Below are positions 37,889 through 47,653 of a stretch of DNA of 64,000 nucleotides, piece after piece. Location: assembly GCF_025770765.1 (NCBI RefSeq), contig NZ_JANZKY010000003.1, positions 248,001 through 312,000 on the forward strand, read 5' to 3'. Each line of letters begins with the position of its first letter. Positions within the stretch are counted from its first letter, which is position 1. The notes under the pieces were generated by a model. It was not told the origin of the DNA and made no database searches. It was given only the letters and a program-made list of their open reading frames with translations. Made by a program: the position numbers and the translations under genes. Source of the DNA: Propionivibrio soli. GTDB taxonomy: Bacteria > Pseudomonadota > Gammaproteobacteria > Burkholderiales > Rhodocyclaceae.

Positions 37889-39322
37889 TCAGTTATCTCG
37901 ACGCAGGAACCGTCCATTTCTCGAAATGGACGAGGCGTTGTCTTCCTCATAGCTGGTGGCGCCATTGACGAGGACATGGCGGATGCCGGCGCTGACTTGC
38001 TCGGGATCGGCGAACGTGGCGCGGTCGCGTACCCGCTGGGGATCGAATACCGTAACGTCGGCGAAATTCCCGCATGCGATCGTCCCCCGGCGCCCGAGGC
38101 CGAATTGTGCGGCGGGCAGCCCCGTCATCTTGAATACGGCGCGTTCGAGCGGCAGCAGTCCAAGATCGCGGCAGTAGTGGCCGAGTACGCGCGGGAAGGT
38201 GCCCCACAGGCGTGGGTGCGGCCGCGCGTCATGCGGCAAGCCGTCCGAACCGATCATCGTGCGCGGATGGGCGAGCACGCGCTGTACGTCGTCCTCGGTC
38301 ATCTGGAAATAGCAAGCGCCGCCGGGAATCAATCGCCGGCAGGCTTCCTGCTGGCTGATACCCCACAGCGCCGCGATGTCGGCGAGGCGCTTGCCGGTCA
38401 TTTCCGGGTGCGCCTCGGAGCCCGTGATCAGAATGTCGATGACGCCATCCACGAGGTCCTCGCGCAGCACGGTCGATCCGGCGGTGTAGGGGTAGACGTC
38501 GAGACCGATCGGCTGGCGCGTGGCGAGGCTGTCCATCAGCGCCAGCGTCTCGCGCGTGCGCCCCCAGTTCGCCGGGCCGGCGCACTTGTGATGCGAAAGG
38601 ATGAGCGGCAGCCCGGAACGGCGGGCCGTACGGGCCGCCTCCTGCATCGCGTCGAGGATACCTTCGAGTTCGGTACGTATATGTGTGGCATATACGCCGC
38701 CAGCGGCGGCCGCGGCCGCCGCGACTTCGACCAACTCACGTTCATCGGCGGCAAAGGCGTTCTCATAGAAGACGCCCGAAGACAGGCCGAGGGCGCCGTC
38801 GTCCATCGCCTGCCGCAGGCAGTTCGCCATGCCGACGCGCTCGTCGGCCGTTGCCGGTCGGCTGAAGTCTTTCATCGTCGCGGCGCGCAAACTCGTGTGG
38901 CCGATCAAGGCGGCGACGTTGATTGCCGGGCCGGCGGCATCGACCGCGTCGGCGTATCCCGCCAGGCGATCGAACCGGAAGTGAGCGTTGCCGAGCAGTC
39001 CCAGCGGCTCGATCGGTGCGTCGGTAATCACCGGCGCAAGCGAAATGCCGCAGTTGCCGACGATGACCGTCGTTACACCCTGAGACAATTTCGGCAGCAT
39101 GTCAGGCGCTTCGAGGACAATCGCGTCGTCGTGCGTGTGCACGTCGATGAAGCCGGGGGCGACGACGAGGCCGTCGCAGTCGATCACCCGTTCGGCACTC
39201 GCCGGATCGATGTGACCGACCTGAACGATGGTGTCGCCGTGGATCAGAACGTCGGCGGTGAAGCCGGCGCGGCCGGTTCCATCGACGACAAGGCCGTTGC
39301 GTAAGAGGATTGTTGTAGCCAT
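37889..39322 (-). CDS. N-acyl-D-amino-acid deacylase (D-aminoacylase)
   Basis: A 477-residue metal-dependent amidohydrolase releasing D-amino acids from N-acyl derivatives. Metal ligands are His62 and His64 (DVHTHDD), Cys91 (GNCGIS), later His residues in THIR and SHHK, and the Asp in IGSDGLPHD; spacing parallels Alcaligenes D-aminoacylase (67, 69, 96). The start follows an AGGAG SD, only 2 bp after the RpiR gene stop, so it is the last gene of the D-amino-acid unit. A near-perfect 22-bp palindrome lies inside its last codons. D-selectivity is inferred from family and neighbours. Confidence 0.88.
   Translation of the reverse strand: MATTILLRNGLVVDGTGRAGFTADVLIHGDTIVQVGHIDPASAERVIDCDGLVVAPGFIDVHTHDDAIVLEAPDMLPKLSQGVTTVIVGNCGISLAPVITDAPIEPLGLLGNAHFRFDRLAGYADAVDAAGPAINVAALIGHTSLRAATMKDFSRPATADERVGMANCLRQAMDDGALGLSSGVFYENAFAADERELVEVAAAAAAAGGVYATHIRTELEGILDAMQEAARTARRSGLPLILSHHKCAGPANWGRTRETLALMDSLATRQPIGLDVYPYTAGSTVLREDLVDGVIDILITGSEAHPEMTGKRLADIAALWGISQQEACRRLIPGGACYFQMTEDDVQRVLAHPRTMIGSDGLPHDARPHPRLWGTFPRVLGHYCRDLGLLPLERAVFKMTGLPAAQFGLGRRGTIACGNFADVTVFDPQRVRDRATFADPEQVSAGIRHVLVNGATSYEEDNASSISRNGRFLRRDN
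37911..37932. repeat. Near-perfect palindrome in the 3' end of the D-aminoacylase gene
   Basis: CGTCCATTTC and its exact complement GAAATGGACG are separated by TC, within the last 15 codons. No T tract follows on the coding strand. It could be an mRNA-stabilising hairpin or a protein site. Confidence 0.6.
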
Positions 39323-39324
39323 GC

Positions 39325-40239
39325 TTACTCCTGCTCGCGTTCGGCTCGCGACCAAGACATCGTCATGGCAACGTGCGATTCGCTGTCGATTCCGTGTTTC
39401 GCCAGCACACTGCGGAACTGGCGCAGACGTTCGGCCGCCTTCGGACCGAGACGCTGCCCGACGAGCACCGTCAGGATTTCGATCGCCAGCAGGTGCGCGA
39501 TGTACGCCTCGGTGCCGACGCGCATCACGGCGTCTTCGGGGACCGAAGCGCCGAGCACGATGTCGGCGTTGCGCGCGAGCGGCGTATTCGGTTGCGTGAG
39601 TGCGATCACCGTTGCACCCTGCGAGCGCGCGAAACTGGCCGCTTCCAGCAGCGTCGGCATGCGGCCGACGTGCGACACGGCGATGGCGACGCCGCGCGGT
39701 CCCAACGTGCATGCCGAGATCAACTGCTGGTGCGCGTCGAAGTAGGCGTTGGAATGGATGCCCAGGCGGAAGAGGCGGGCCTGCAGATCGTTGGCGATGA
39801 AGGTGGACGTTGCGCCGGACGAGTAACAGTCGACGCGTTCGGCCGCCGCGATGGCGTTTGCCGCCTGTTCGAGAGCGGTGACGTCGAGTTGACGTTCGAG
39901 CGCCGACATCGAGGCCGTTGCCGAACGCACGATCTTGCTCGCGATCTGCGCCGGCGTATCTTCGGGCAGCACGCTGCGATGCAGGTAAGAACCACCGAGG
40001 GCGATGTCCTGCGCCAGGGCGACCATGAATTCACGCACGCTGTCGAAACCGAACGAACGGCAGGTGCGCACGATCGTCGGCATCGAGACGCCGGCGCGTT
40101 GCGCGAGTTGCTCGACGGTCGCGCCCACGGCGCCCTCGGGATCGCTGACAATGACGTCGACGACGCGCTGCTGTGCATCGGGTAGCTCGGCGTACTGCTC
40201 CTGCAGCGTCTGCAGAAGGCGGGTTGGGAGTTGAGTCAT
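39325..40239 (-). CDS. RpiR-family regulator (HTH plus SIS domain)
   Basis: A 304-residue regulator. The N-terminal RpiR helix-turn-helix (about 5-80) includes TVEQLAQRAGVSMPTIVRTCRSFGFDSVREF. The C-terminal SIS domain (about 130-265) shows VDCYSSGATSTFIANDLQARLFRLG and AIAVSHVGRMPTLLEAASFARSQGATVIALT, normally a sugar-phosphate site. It sits inside the D-amino-acid unit, 5 bp after the PLP enzyme and 2 bp before the deacylase. Palindromes TGTAATAAAATTACA and a variant at the head of the unit closely resemble RpiR-family (HexR-like) sites and are its probable targets. Confidence 0.9.
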   Translation of the reverse strand: MTQLPTRLLQTLQEQYAELPDAQQRVVDVIVSDPEGAVGATVEQLAQRAGVSMPTIVRTCRSFGFDSVREFMVALAQDIALGGSYLHRSVLPEDTPAQIASKIVRSATASMSALERQLDVTALEQAANAIAAAERVDCYSSGATSTFIANDLQARLFRLGIHSNAYFDAHQQLISACTLGPRGVAIAVSHVGRMPTLLEAASFARSQGATVIALTQPNTPLARNADIVLGASVPEDAVMRVGTEAYIAHLLAIEILTVLVGQRLGPKAAERLRQFRSVLAKHGIDSESHVAMTMSWSRAEREQE

Positions 40240-40244
40240 GACGT

Positions 40245-41525
40245 TCAGAAGTGGGTGGCAACGGCGTCGCGAACGTTGTAAGAGTCATCGACGATAGGTA
40301 ACCAGCGCCATTTGTCGAAGGTTGTGCAGGGGTGGGAGATGCCGAGGCCGATCAGGTCACCGACGGCGGGCCCAGGATCGTTCTCGGGAAAACGCAGGTA
40401 GGCGTGCTGGTCGTTGAGCGCCGTCAGCTTCCACTCGGAGGCCACGGATTGCGGTAGGCTGTTCCCCGGCGCGCAGTGGTAAAGCGCCACCGGCAGATCG
40501 AGATCGTAGGAGATGTCGCGCTTGCCGCAAGTGAGGATGGCCAGCCCGGGTTCGGGGCGCGACTGGACCATGGCCCAGACTTCGATCGCCGGACGCAGGC
40601 TCGACGAGAAATGCTGGCGCTCCTCGACCTTGTGCAGCAGGTTCATGTACGAACCATGGTCGTGCGTGACGTAGCAGCCCGAACGAAGCACGCCGCGTAC
40701 TGGCTTCGTGAGCGCCGGGCGCAGGTGGTCGGCGACGAGATCGAAGAGGGCCGAACCGCCGGCCGTGACCAGCACCTCGTCGTCGGCAAAGAAGCCTGCC
40801 TGGTCGCAGGCTTTCGCCGCCTCGGCGACACGCGCCATCAGGGCATCGACGGCGGGGCGGTCGAGCGCCGAGTCGCCCGTCGTCACGCTGCCTTCGTAGC
40901 ATTCGATACCGCCCAGGCGCAGCGCGGGGCTGGCGAAAATCGTTGCGGCGACGGTGACCGCCTCTTCTGCCGTCCGGCAGCCTGTGCGCTTGCCCGCGAT
41001 GCCGATCTCGAGCAGGCAGTCGAACACGGCGCGGCTCTGGCGTTTTTCCTGCCACGCCTCGATCAGTCGCACCTGGGCGACCGAGTCGACGAGGAACCAG
41101 ACGCGCAATCCGCCGTATTCCTTTTGCAGCGCGGCCAGCCCATCGAGGTCGGCATCGCATACGACCTGGTTGGCGATCAGCGCGCGCTTGACGCCTGCTG
41201 CGGCGCCGACGGCGAGTTGGTAGACGGTGGCGAAGGACATTCCCCATGCCCCGGCGTCGAGTTGCAGCCGGTAGAGTTCGGGCGACATCGTTGTTTTGCC
41301 GTGCGGCGCGATGTCGACGCCGTGCGTATGGGCGAAGGCCTGCATCCACGCGAGGTTGTGCCTTAGCGCCGATTCACGCAGGAGGGCGATCGGGAAGGGC
41401 AGATCGTGCTTGAGGATATTCCAGCGACGGGCGGCGATTTCACTCAATGCGCATGGCGCAGCGGCCGGTGGAAAACCCTTGTAGTTTCGGTCCAGGACAA
41501 TCTGTGCGGAATTTCCGTTTGTCAT
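40245..41525 (-). CDS. D-serine dehydratase / D-threonine aldolase-type PLP enzyme
   Basis: A 426-residue fold-type III PLP enzyme (alanine racemase-like N-terminal barrel plus DSD C-terminal domain). The Schiff-base lysine is Lys77 in IAPHGKTTM. The C-terminal HPCTTFDKW holds the His and Cys that bind zinc in eukaryotic-type D-serine dehydratase. It would convert a D-hydroxy amino acid to ammonia plus 2-oxoacid, or to glycine plus aldehyde. Its ATG overlaps the TGA of the upstream ABC ATPase. The transporter and deacylase neighbours support D-amino-acid catabolism. Confidence 0.87.
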   Translation of the reverse strand: MTNGNSAQIVLDRNYKGFPPAAAPCALSEIAARRWNILKHDLPFPIALLRESALRHNLAWMQAFAHTHGVDIAPHGKTTMSPELYRLQLDAGAWGMSFATVYQLAVGAAAGVKRALIANQVVCDADLDGLAALQKEYGGLRVWFLVDSVAQVRLIEAWQEKRQSRAVFDCLLEIGIAGKRTGCRTAEEAVTVAATIFASPALRLGGIECYEGSVTTGDSALDRPAVDALMARVAEAAKACDQAGFFADDEVLVTAGGSALFDLVADHLRPALTKPVRGVLRSGCYVTHDHGSYMNLLHKVEERQHFSSSLRPAIEVWAMVQSRPEPGLAILTCGKRDISYDLDLPVALYHCAPGNSLPQSVASEWKLTALNDQHAYLRFPENDPGPAVGDLIGLGISHPCTTFDKWRWLPIVDDSYNVRDAVATHF

Positions 41526-42517
41526 TGCGAAGTTCCTTTCATCGATAGCGGATGCAGATCGTTGCGCAGGCAAGCCTTCCAATGTCCAGGGGCGACCTCG
41601 GCCAGCGCCGGCACGGTCTCTGCACACGCCGGCAGCGCGTGCGGGCAGCGGGTGCGAAAGACGCAGCCGGACGGTGGGTTGGCCGGACTGGGGATGTCGC
41701 CGACGAGCAGCGGTCTGTCTTTGTGCCGCTGCGCCGGATCGGGGATCGGCGAGGCGGCGAGCAAGGCCTGCGTGTAGGGATGCTGCGGTCGATGATAAAG
41801 CGTTTCGGTCGGCGCGATCTCCATGATCTTGCCGAGGTAGAGCACGATCACCCGGTCGCAGAGAAACTCGACGACATCGAGATCGTGCGAGATGAAGAGC
41901 ATGGTCAGGCCGAAGCGGTCTTTCAGGTCGCACAGCAGGTTCACCACCTGCGCCTGGATCGACACGTCGAGCGCCGAGAGCGGTTCGTCGGCGACGATGA
42001 AACTCGGCTCGACGGCCAGTGCGCGGGCAACACCGATGCGCTGACGCTGACCGCCGGAGAACTCGTGCGGATAGCGATCGGCGTACTCCGGGCGCAGTCC
42101 GACGAGGTCCAGCAACTCCGCGATACGCGCCTGGCGTTCGCCCTTGCCCTTGGCGAGCCCGTGCGTGTCGAGCGCTTCGCCCAGAATCTGGCGAATACGC
42201 ATGCGTGGGTTGAGACTGGCGTACGGGTCCTGGAAGATGATCTGCATGCTCGAGCGCAGCGGGCGCATTTGCCGTTGCGAGATATGCGCGATGTCTCGGT
42301 CCTTGAAGCGGATCTGGCCTTCGGTAGGATCGAGCAGGCGAATCAGCATGCGGCCGATGGTGCTCTTGCCCGATCCGGATTCGCCGACGAGCCCCAGTGT
42401 TTCGCCTTCGCGGATGGCGAAGCTAACGCCATCGACGGCGCGTACCGGTTGCGGTCCGGCGCCAAAATACTTGCGCAGGCCGCGCACTTCGATCAGTGGG
42501 TTGGCGGTGTCGTTCAT
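41522..42517 (-). CDS. Oligopeptide-type ABC transporter ATPase (OppF/DppF)
   Basis: A 331-residue cytoplasmic ATPase. Walker [11 protein letters not shown]-loop FQDP, signature [10 protein letters not shown], Walker [13 protein letters not shown] and a switch His (ISHD) are all present. The C-terminal oligopeptide/dipeptide domain ([26 protein letters not shown]) carries the Cys pattern seen in this subfamily. ATGA overlaps link it to the neighbouring ATPase and PLP-enzyme genes. Confidence 0.93.
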   Translation of the reverse strand: MNDTANPLIEVRGLRKYFGAGPQPVRAVDGVSFAIREGETLGLVGESGSGKSTIGRMLIRLLDPTEGQIRFKDRDIAHISQRQMRPLRSSMQIIFQDPYASLNPRMRIRQILGEALDTHGLAKGKGERQARIAELLDLVGLRPEYADRYPHEFSGGQRQRIGVARALAVEPSFIVADEPLSALDVSIQAQVVNLLCDLKDRFGLTMLFISHDLDVVEFLCDRVIVLYLGKIMEIAPTETLYHRPQHPYTQALLAASPIPDPAQRHKDRPLLVGDIPSPANPPSGCVFRTRCPHALPACAETVPALAEVAPGHWKACLRNDLHPLSMKGTSQ

Positions 42518-43545
42518 GCCGTCATCTCAATCTTTTCGTTGACGCGGATGCAGCGGGCTTGCCGGCCATCGGCGAGCGCCGCCAGCGGTGGCATGGCTGT
42601 GTCGCAGGCGGCGATGTGCAACGCGCAGCGCGGCGCGAAAGCGCAGCCGGGCGGCGGTTCGAACGGGCTGCAGACTTGGCCGCTGATTGCCGTCAGGCGC
42701 GGCCGACTCTTGGCCACACTTCCGCGTACCGCCATACCGGGCAGGCAGGCGAGCAGGCCGCGCGTATAGGGGTGTTGCGGGGCGGCGAACAGTGGACCGA
42801 CAGCGGCCGTCTCGACGATGCGCCCGGCGTACATTACGGCCACCCGATCGGCGTATTGCGCGACGACGCCGAGATTGTGCGTGATGAAGAGCACGCTCAT
42901 GCCGGTTTCTTTTTGCAGGCGCTGGATCAGCGCCAGGATTTGCGCCTGGATCGTCACGTCGAGAGCCGTCGTCGGTTCGTCGGCGATCAACAGCGTCGGG
43001 TTGCAGGCCATGGCCAGGGCGATCATCACCCGCTGGCGCATGCCGCCGGAGAGTTGGTGCGGGTACTCATGGAGGCGGCGCTCGGCGGCGGGAATCTCGA
43101 CGAGGTCGAGCATCTTCTTAGCGTGCTGCAGCGCGTCGCGGCGGTCCATGCCAAGGTGCAGACGCACCGATTCGGCGATCTGCTCGCCGACGGTGAGCAC
43201 GGGGTTGAGGCTGGTCATCGGTTCCTGGAAAATCATCGCCAGTTCGTTGCCGCGCAGGCGACGCTTGTCGGCTTCTGCGAGCGCCAGTAGATTCACCCGC
43301 TCTCCGTTACGTTTGACGAACCACGCCTCGCCGCCGACGATCGCTTGCGACCCCTTGGCATGCAGACCCATCAGGCCGAGACTGGTGACGGATTTGCCCG
43401 AGCCCGACTCGCCAACCAGCGCCAAGGTGCCGCCGGATGGGATGTCGAACGACACGTCGGAAACGCTGGTCACACGGCCGCGGTCGGTCATGAACGACGT
43501 CGACAGGCCGCGCACCGATAGGCGGGGAGTGATCGGCTCGTTCAT
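42514..43545 (-). CDS. Oligopeptide-type ABC transporter ATPase (OppD/DppD)
   Basis: A 343-residue partner ATPase. Walker [10 protein letters not shown]-loop FQEP, signature [12 protein letters not shown], Walker [13 protein letters not shown] and switch His (ITHN) are intact, with the C-terminal [14 protein letters not shown] motif. The start at 43545 overlaps the permease stop by ATGA; a longer in-frame extension upstream is inside the permease gene and spurious. Confidence 0.93.
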   Translation of the reverse strand: MNEPITPRLSVRGLSTSFMTDRGRVTSVSDVSFDIPSGGTLALVGESGSGKSVTSLGLMGLHAKGSQAIVGGEAWFVKRNGERVNLLALAEADKRRLRGNELAMIFQEPMTSLNPVLTVGEQIAESVRLHLGMDRRDALQHAKKMLDLVEIPAAERRLHEYPHQLSGGMRQRVMIALAMACNPTLLIADEPTTALDVTIQAQILALIQRLQKETGMSVLFITHNLGVVAQYADRVAVMYAGRIVETAAVGPLFAAPQHPYTRGLLACLPGMAVRGSVAKSRPRLTAISGQVCSPFEPPPGCAFAPRCALHIAACDTAMPPLAALADGRQARCIRVNEKIEMTA

Positions 43546-44384
43546 GCGGATTTCCTCAGTTTCGGATCGAGCAAGTCGCGCACGCCGTCGCCGACGATTT
43601 GCAGCGACAGCGCGGTCAGGATGATCGCGATGCCGGGGAAGACGATCGTCCAGAAGGCGCGGTCGGCGTACTGCAGGCTGGAGGCGATCATCGTGCCCCA
43701 GGTCGGGATCTCGGGCGGTACGCCGACGCCGAGGAAGGACAGCCCGGCCTCGGCAAGGATCGCGTAGGCAAAGATGAAGGTGAGTTGCACCAGCACCGGC
43801 GACATCAGGTTCGGCAGGATGTGCGCATACAGGATGCGGGGCGTCGACACGCCGAGGGCGCGGGCCGCATCGACGAACAGCAACTCGCGGATCACCAAAG
43901 TAGAAGCGCGCACGACGCGGGCGACGCGCGGCGTATACACAATGGCGAGCGCCAACACGACGTTCCACAGCGAGGCGCCGAGGATCGACACCAGCGAGAT
44001 GCCGAGCAGGATGTCGGGGAACGACATCATGGCATCGATGACCCGCATGATAGGCGCATCGAGCTTCTTGAAGAAGCCGGCCAGCAGCCCCAGCGCGGTG
44101 CCGGCGATGACGCTGAAGAACGCGGTGGCGATACCGATCATGATCGAGTAGCGGCTGCCATACACGATGCGCATGGAGAGGTCGCGCCCGAGTTCGTCGG
44201 TGCCGGCCCAATGCTCGCTCGATGGCGCCTTGAGGCGTTCCATGACCGAGATGGCGTTGGGATCGACGCCGGAGAACATCGGGAAGAAAACGGCGAGCGC
44301 GGTCACGGCGACGAGCACCGCGGCGGCAACGAGCACGATGCGCCGTGAGAACAGGCGTTTGAGGACGTAAGCGAGCTGATCCAT
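43542..44384 (-). CDS. ABC transporter permease (OppC/DppC)
   Basis: A 280-residue inner-membrane protein with an N-terminal OppC-type helix ([19 protein letters not shown]), the [20 protein letters not shown] motif, and about five further helices. The EAA loop is in [21 protein letters not shown]. It pairs with the DppB-like permease 4 bp upstream to form the channel. Confidence 0.93.
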   Translation of the reverse strand: MDQLAYVLKRLFSRRIVLVAAAVLVAVTALAVFFPMFSGVDPNAISVMERLKAPSSEHWAGTDELGRDLSMRIVYGSRYSIMIGIATAFFSVIAGTALGLLAGFFKKLDAPIMRVIDAMMSFPDILLGISLVSILGASLWNVVLALAIVYTPRVARVVRASTLVIRELLFVDAARALGVSTPRILYAHILPNLMSPVLVQLTFIFAYAILAEAGLSFLGVGVPPEIPTWGTMIASSLQYADRAFWTIVFPGIAIILTALSLQIVGDGVRDLLDPKLRKSA

Positions 44385-44388
44385 GGTC

Positions 44389-45330
44389 TTACACCCGGAT
44401 GCGCGGATCGACGATCATGTAGATCAAGTCGATCGCCAGATTGATCAGTACGTAGATCGCCGCGATCACCAGCAGCGTACCCTGGATCACCGGGTAATCG
44501 CGGCGCAGCACCGCACGTACCACGAGGTTGCCGACGCCGGGCAGGTTGAACACCGTTTCCGTGACCACCGCACCGCCGATCATCAGCGCCAACGTCAGGC
44601 CGAGCACGGTGACGATCGGCACCAGCGCGTTGCGCAGCACGTGCTTGAGAATGACGACGCGCTCGCTGAGCCCTTTCGAGCGGGCCGTACGCACGTAGTC
44701 CTCGTTGAGAATGTCGAGTACCGAGGCGCGCGTGAAGCGGATGATCAGCGCCGAATTGAGCATGCCGAGTACGGTGGCGGGCAGCACGAGATGATGCAGT
44801 CGCTCGATGAACGGCACGCCTGGGTCGCCGTAGCCCGAGGCGGGGAACCAGCCGAGCCATACGGCAAAGATCTGGATCAGGATCAGGCCCATCCAGAAAC
44901 TCGGCACGCTGGCACCGAGCATGGCCACGGCGCTGAATACCTGGTCGACCAAACGGCCGCGCCACACGGCGGCGATCAGCCCGCAGGGAATGCCGATCAG
45001 CGCGGCAATGGTTACCGCAAACGTGGCGAGGAAAAAGGTCGGCTCGGCGCGTTCGGCCAGCGCCTGCGTGACCGGGCGCTGCAGGAAGATCGACTGGCCG
45101 AGGTTGCCCTGGGCCACTTCTTTGATCCAGTAACCGAATTGCGTCAGCAAGGGCTTGTCGAGGCCATACTGCACGCGTGCCTGGGCGATGTCTTCGGCAG
45201 TCGCCTGATCGCCGAGCAGCAGCGCGATCGGATCGCCCGACGCCAGTCGGGTGAGGGCGAAGACCATCACCGCGACGATCGCGAGGACGGCCAGCGTCCC
45301 GCCCAGACGGGCAAGTAGGAATCGGAGCAT
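44389..45330 (-). CDS. ABC transporter permease (OppB/DppB)
   Basis: A 313-residue inner-membrane permease. MLRFLLARLGGTLAVLAIVAVMVFAL is the typical first helix, and the EAA loop reads YVRTARSKGLSERVVILKHVLRNALVP. The start at 45330 removes a 33-residue non-homologous extension. The SD (CAGGACA) is weak. A hairpin in the 151-bp gap before it may lower its expression relative to the binding protein. Confidence 0.92.
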   Translation of the reverse strand: MLRFLLARLGGTLAVLAIVAVMVFALTRLASGDPIALLLGDQATAEDIAQARVQYGLDKPLLTQFGYWIKEVAQGNLGQSIFLQRPVTQALAERAEPTFFLATFAVTIAALIGIPCGLIAAVWRGRLVDQVFSAVAMLGASVPSFWMGLILIQIFAVWLGWFPASGYGDPGVPFIERLHHLVLPATVLGMLNSALIIRFTRASVLDILNEDYVRTARSKGLSERVVILKHVLRNALVPIVTVLGLTLALMIGGAVVTETVFNLPGVGNLVVRAVLRRDYPVIQGTLLVIAAIYVLINLAIDLIYMIVDPRIRV

Positions 45331-45425
45331 CAGGGTGTCCTGGTGTGTTTGTTTCGCCTTCGCGGATGGTACTGCCGCCATGCCCGTTTCGGCCTGAATC
45401 GATGACCTCGGGCGCACAGCTCGAG

Positions 45426-45448
45426 CCATCCCCTATAGCGGGGGATGG
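45426..45448 (-). other. Hairpin between binding-protein and permease genes
   Basis: CCATCCCC and GGGGATGG arms with a 7-nt loop and no T tract, 33 bp after the binding-protein stop. Such stems commonly protect the abundant binding-protein mRNA from 3' decay. Confidence 0.55.
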
Positions 45449-45481
45449 TCGAAGCCAATGGCGGCAATACGATTGCTTGGT

Positions 45482-47029
45482 TTACTTCGCAGCGACCGTG
45501 GTGTTCCAGAAGAACGGCCACGCCGCGGGTGTATAGCCTTGCAGGCGCTGAGCGCGCGCCGACAGGCCATTGAATTTGCCGACATTCACGTACGGAACCT
45601 CGTCATACACCACCTGCTGGACTTTGCCCCACAGCGCGCCGCGCTTGGCCGGGTCCATTTCCTGATTGAAGGCGGAGAGGGCGGCCTGCTTCGCCGGGCT
45701 GCTCCACCAACCAGGTGCGCCTTCGCTCAGCTGCGGAGGGGAGAGCATGGGCTCGGGGAATTGGCCGGAGTGCGTCACGTAGATGTCCCACAGCTTCGGG
45801 TCGTTGCGCCGCTGCACGAGCGTGGCCCAGTCGACGATCTGCAGTTCGGTCTTGATGCCGGTGCGCTTGAGTTGCTCGGCCATCACGAGCGCCATGTTGT
45901 AGTGGAACTCGTACTGCCGGCTGGCGAGGATACGTACCGGCTGGCCGTTGTACCCGGCCTTCGCCGCCATGTCCTTGGCCGCGCTGGCGTTGCGTTGGTT
46001 GTATTTGTCGGCGCCTGCCGTCGAGTAGAACGGCGTGCCCTGTGGGAAGTGGTTCGGCTCGATCGTGAAGAAGCGCGTGTCGCCGAATGCGGCGGCCATC
46101 ATCTCGCCCGGGCCGAACGCCATCTGCACCGCTTGGCGCAAAGGCTGCGAGGCGAGCACGCCTTCCTTGGTGTTGAACACCAGATACGGGAAGCCGAACG
46201 ACGTGGTCATGATCGGCACCACCGATGCTCCGGCCTTGTCGAGGCGGCCGATCGATTCAACGGGCAGCAGGTCGGCGTAGTCGAACTGGCCGGAGAGCGT
46301 GCCTTCAACGCGCGTATTGGCGTTCGGGACGGGCACAAACCGCAGTTCTTCGATCAGCGCCTCACGTTTGCCGGCGTAGCCGGATGCAGGCTCTTTGCGG
46401 GACGCATAGCCTTCAAAGCGCGTGAGCAACGTGTACTGATCGGGCTTACGCTCCTTGAACTTGTACGGGCCGGTGCCGATAAAATCCTTGAGCTGCGGCG
46501 CGATCGTCTCCTTGGCGAGGATAGCCGCCATGCCGGTGGGCAACGCGAGCTGGGCAAGCAGCGGCGCATACGGCGTCTTCAGCTTCAGCTCGACGGTGTT
46601 CGGTCCTTTGGCCTCGATCGAAGCGACTTCCTTCGCGACGGACTTGCCGCGTGGCGAAACTTCCATCCAGCGCTGCAATGAGGCGACCACGTCGTCGGCC
46701 ACCATTTCGCGGCCGTTGTGGAACTTCACGCCCTTACGCAGGGCGATGGTGTGCGTGAGGCCATCCTTGGACACCTTGGGCAGGCCGTCGGCAAGCATCG
46801 GCACCACATTCCACTTGGCGTCGAAGGTGTATAAGGGTTCATAAACGTGCTGCATGATGGTTCCGACCAGATCGGCCGTCGTACCCATGGGATCCAGGGT
46901 TTGCGGTTCGGCGATCATCGCCAGGTTGGCGGCGGTCGGTGCGGCTTGAACGGGTGCGGCGAGCGGGACGGCGAGAGCGGACAGCGACAGGATTCGGCTG
47001 ATCCATTTGCGGAGAGACAGAGCTGGCAT
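45482..47029 (-). CDS. Peptide-type ABC transporter substrate-binding protein
   Basis: A 515-residue periplasmic binding protein of the SBP_bac_5 (DppA/OppA) class, with a Sec signal peptide ending near PVQAA (about residue 29). Core features are EPQTLDP, HVYEPLYTFD, TIALRKGVKFHNGREMVADDVVASL and GTGPYKFKE. It is the first gene of the minus-strand D-amino-acid unit. A perfect palindrome runs directly into its SD (TTACAAGGAG), so repression would block both transcription and start-site access. The ligand may be D-amino-acid peptides or acylated amino acids, by context. Confidence 0.92.
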   Translation of the reverse strand: MPALSLRKWISRILSLSALAVPLAAPVQAAPTAANLAMIAEPQTLDPMGTTADLVGTIMQHVYEPLYTFDAKWNVVPMLADGLPKVSKDGLTHTIALRKGVKFHNGREMVADDVVASLQRWMEVSPRGKSVAKEVASIEAKGPNTVELKLKTPYAPLLAQLALPTGMAAILAKETIAPQLKDFIGTGPYKFKERKPDQYTLLTRFEGYASRKEPASGYAGKREALIEELRFVPVPNANTRVEGTLSGQFDYADLLPVESIGRLDKAGASVVPIMTTSFGFPYLVFNTKEGVLASQPLRQAVQMAFGPGEMMAAAFGDTRFFTIEPNHFPQGTPFYSTAGADKYNQRNASAAKDMAAKAGYNGQPVRILASRQYEFHYNMALVMAEQLKRTGIKTELQIVDWATLVQRRNDPKLWDIYVTHSGQFPEPMLSPPQLSEGAPGWWSSPAKQAALSAFNQEMDPAKRGALWGKVQQVVYDEVPYVNVGKFNGLSARAQRLQGYTPAAWPFFWNTTVAAK

Positions 47030-47041
47030 GGCTGGACTCCT

Positions 47042-47056
47042 TGTAATAAAATTACA
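47042..47056. promoter_or_regulatory. Perfect operator at the binding-protein gene
   Basis: TGTAAT-AAA-ATTACA is a perfect 6-3-6 palindrome, very close to the TGTAATTAAATTACA consensus known for the RpiR-family protein HexR. It ends exactly 12 nt before the minus-strand ATG and touches the AGGAG SD. Confidence 0.78.
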
Positions 47057-47114
47057 TAAACAATCCTAGACAGGTTGTTTTATGGAGTCAACGGCTATTT
47101 ACGCCCCATTTTGG

Positions 47115-47129
47115 TGAAATTTTCTTACA
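47115..47129. promoter_or_regulatory. Second operator, at the ridA gene
   Basis: TGAAAT-TTT-CTTACA matches the neighbouring perfect site with one change per arm. It ends 12 nt before the plus-strand ATG and touches AGGAG, giving a mirror copy of the module on the other side of the intergenic region. Confidence 0.68.
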
Positions 47130-47141
47130 AGGAGACGCAAC

Positions 47142-47537
47142 ATGCCCGTAGAGATGCTCGGCCAATCCCCCCTCGCGTCGGATCGTCAGGTTCGCCCCTT
47201 TTCTCCCGCCACGCGGGCCGGCGACTTCGTGTTCGTCTCCGGCCAGGTGCCGGTGGACGAATCCGGCGAGGTTGTTCTCGGCGGCATCGAGGCGCAGACG
47301 CGGCAAGTGTTCAAGAACATCGAAAAGGTACTCGCGCTCGCCGGCTGCACGCTCGAGGATGTCTGCAAGGTCGGTGTCTGGCTTGATGACGCGCGCGATT
47401 TCGGCAGCTTCAATCGCGTCTATATGGAGTGTTTCGGTACGCACCGCCCGGCGCGCTCGACTGTCCAATCGCAGATGATGATCGACGTGAAGGTCGAGAT
47501 GGATGTCGTGGCGTACAAACCGGCAACGAAAGCCTGA
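47142..47537 (+). CDS. ridA: RidA-family enamine/imine deaminase
   Basis: A 131-residue cytoplasmic RidA protein. Arg105 in HRPARSTVQS is the substrate-carboxylate arginine, at the same number as in E. coli RidA. FVSGQVPVDESGEVV and the C-terminal VKVEMDVVAY complete the fold. RidA hydrolyses 2-aminoacrylate and related imines released by PLP dehydratases. It is divergent from a unit encoding such an enzyme and shares its operator type, so it probably clears the toxic intermediate from D-serine-like substrates. Confidence 0.9.
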   Translation: MPVEMLGQSPLASDRQVRPFSPATRAGDFVFVSGQVPVDESGEVVLGGIEAQTRQVFKNIEKVLALAGCTLEDVCKVGVWLDDARDFGSFNRVYMECFGTHRPARSTVQSQMMIDVKVEMDVVAYKPATKA

Positions 47538-47620
47538 GCAAAGCCCGATCCTCTTCCGTCATTCGTCGCACGACTGAGGCGGTCAGGCCCGCAGGATCGC
47601 GAGACGGAGCGGAGAGGAGA

Positions 47621-47639
47621 GGAGAGGAAGCACCTCTCC
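47621..47639. terminator. Hairpin between convergent ridA and MFS genes
   Basis: GGAGAGG and CCTCTCC with a 5-nt loop, preceded by a GGAGAGGAGAGG purine tract. No T tract follows on either strand. Weak candidate. Confidence 0.35.
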
Positions 47640-47653
47640 CTGCAAACACCTTC

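Noticed and set aside
47611-47627. GGAGAGG purine tandem repeats
   Set aside because: Very short low-complexity tract with no sign of a mobile or regulatory function beyond the weak hairpin.
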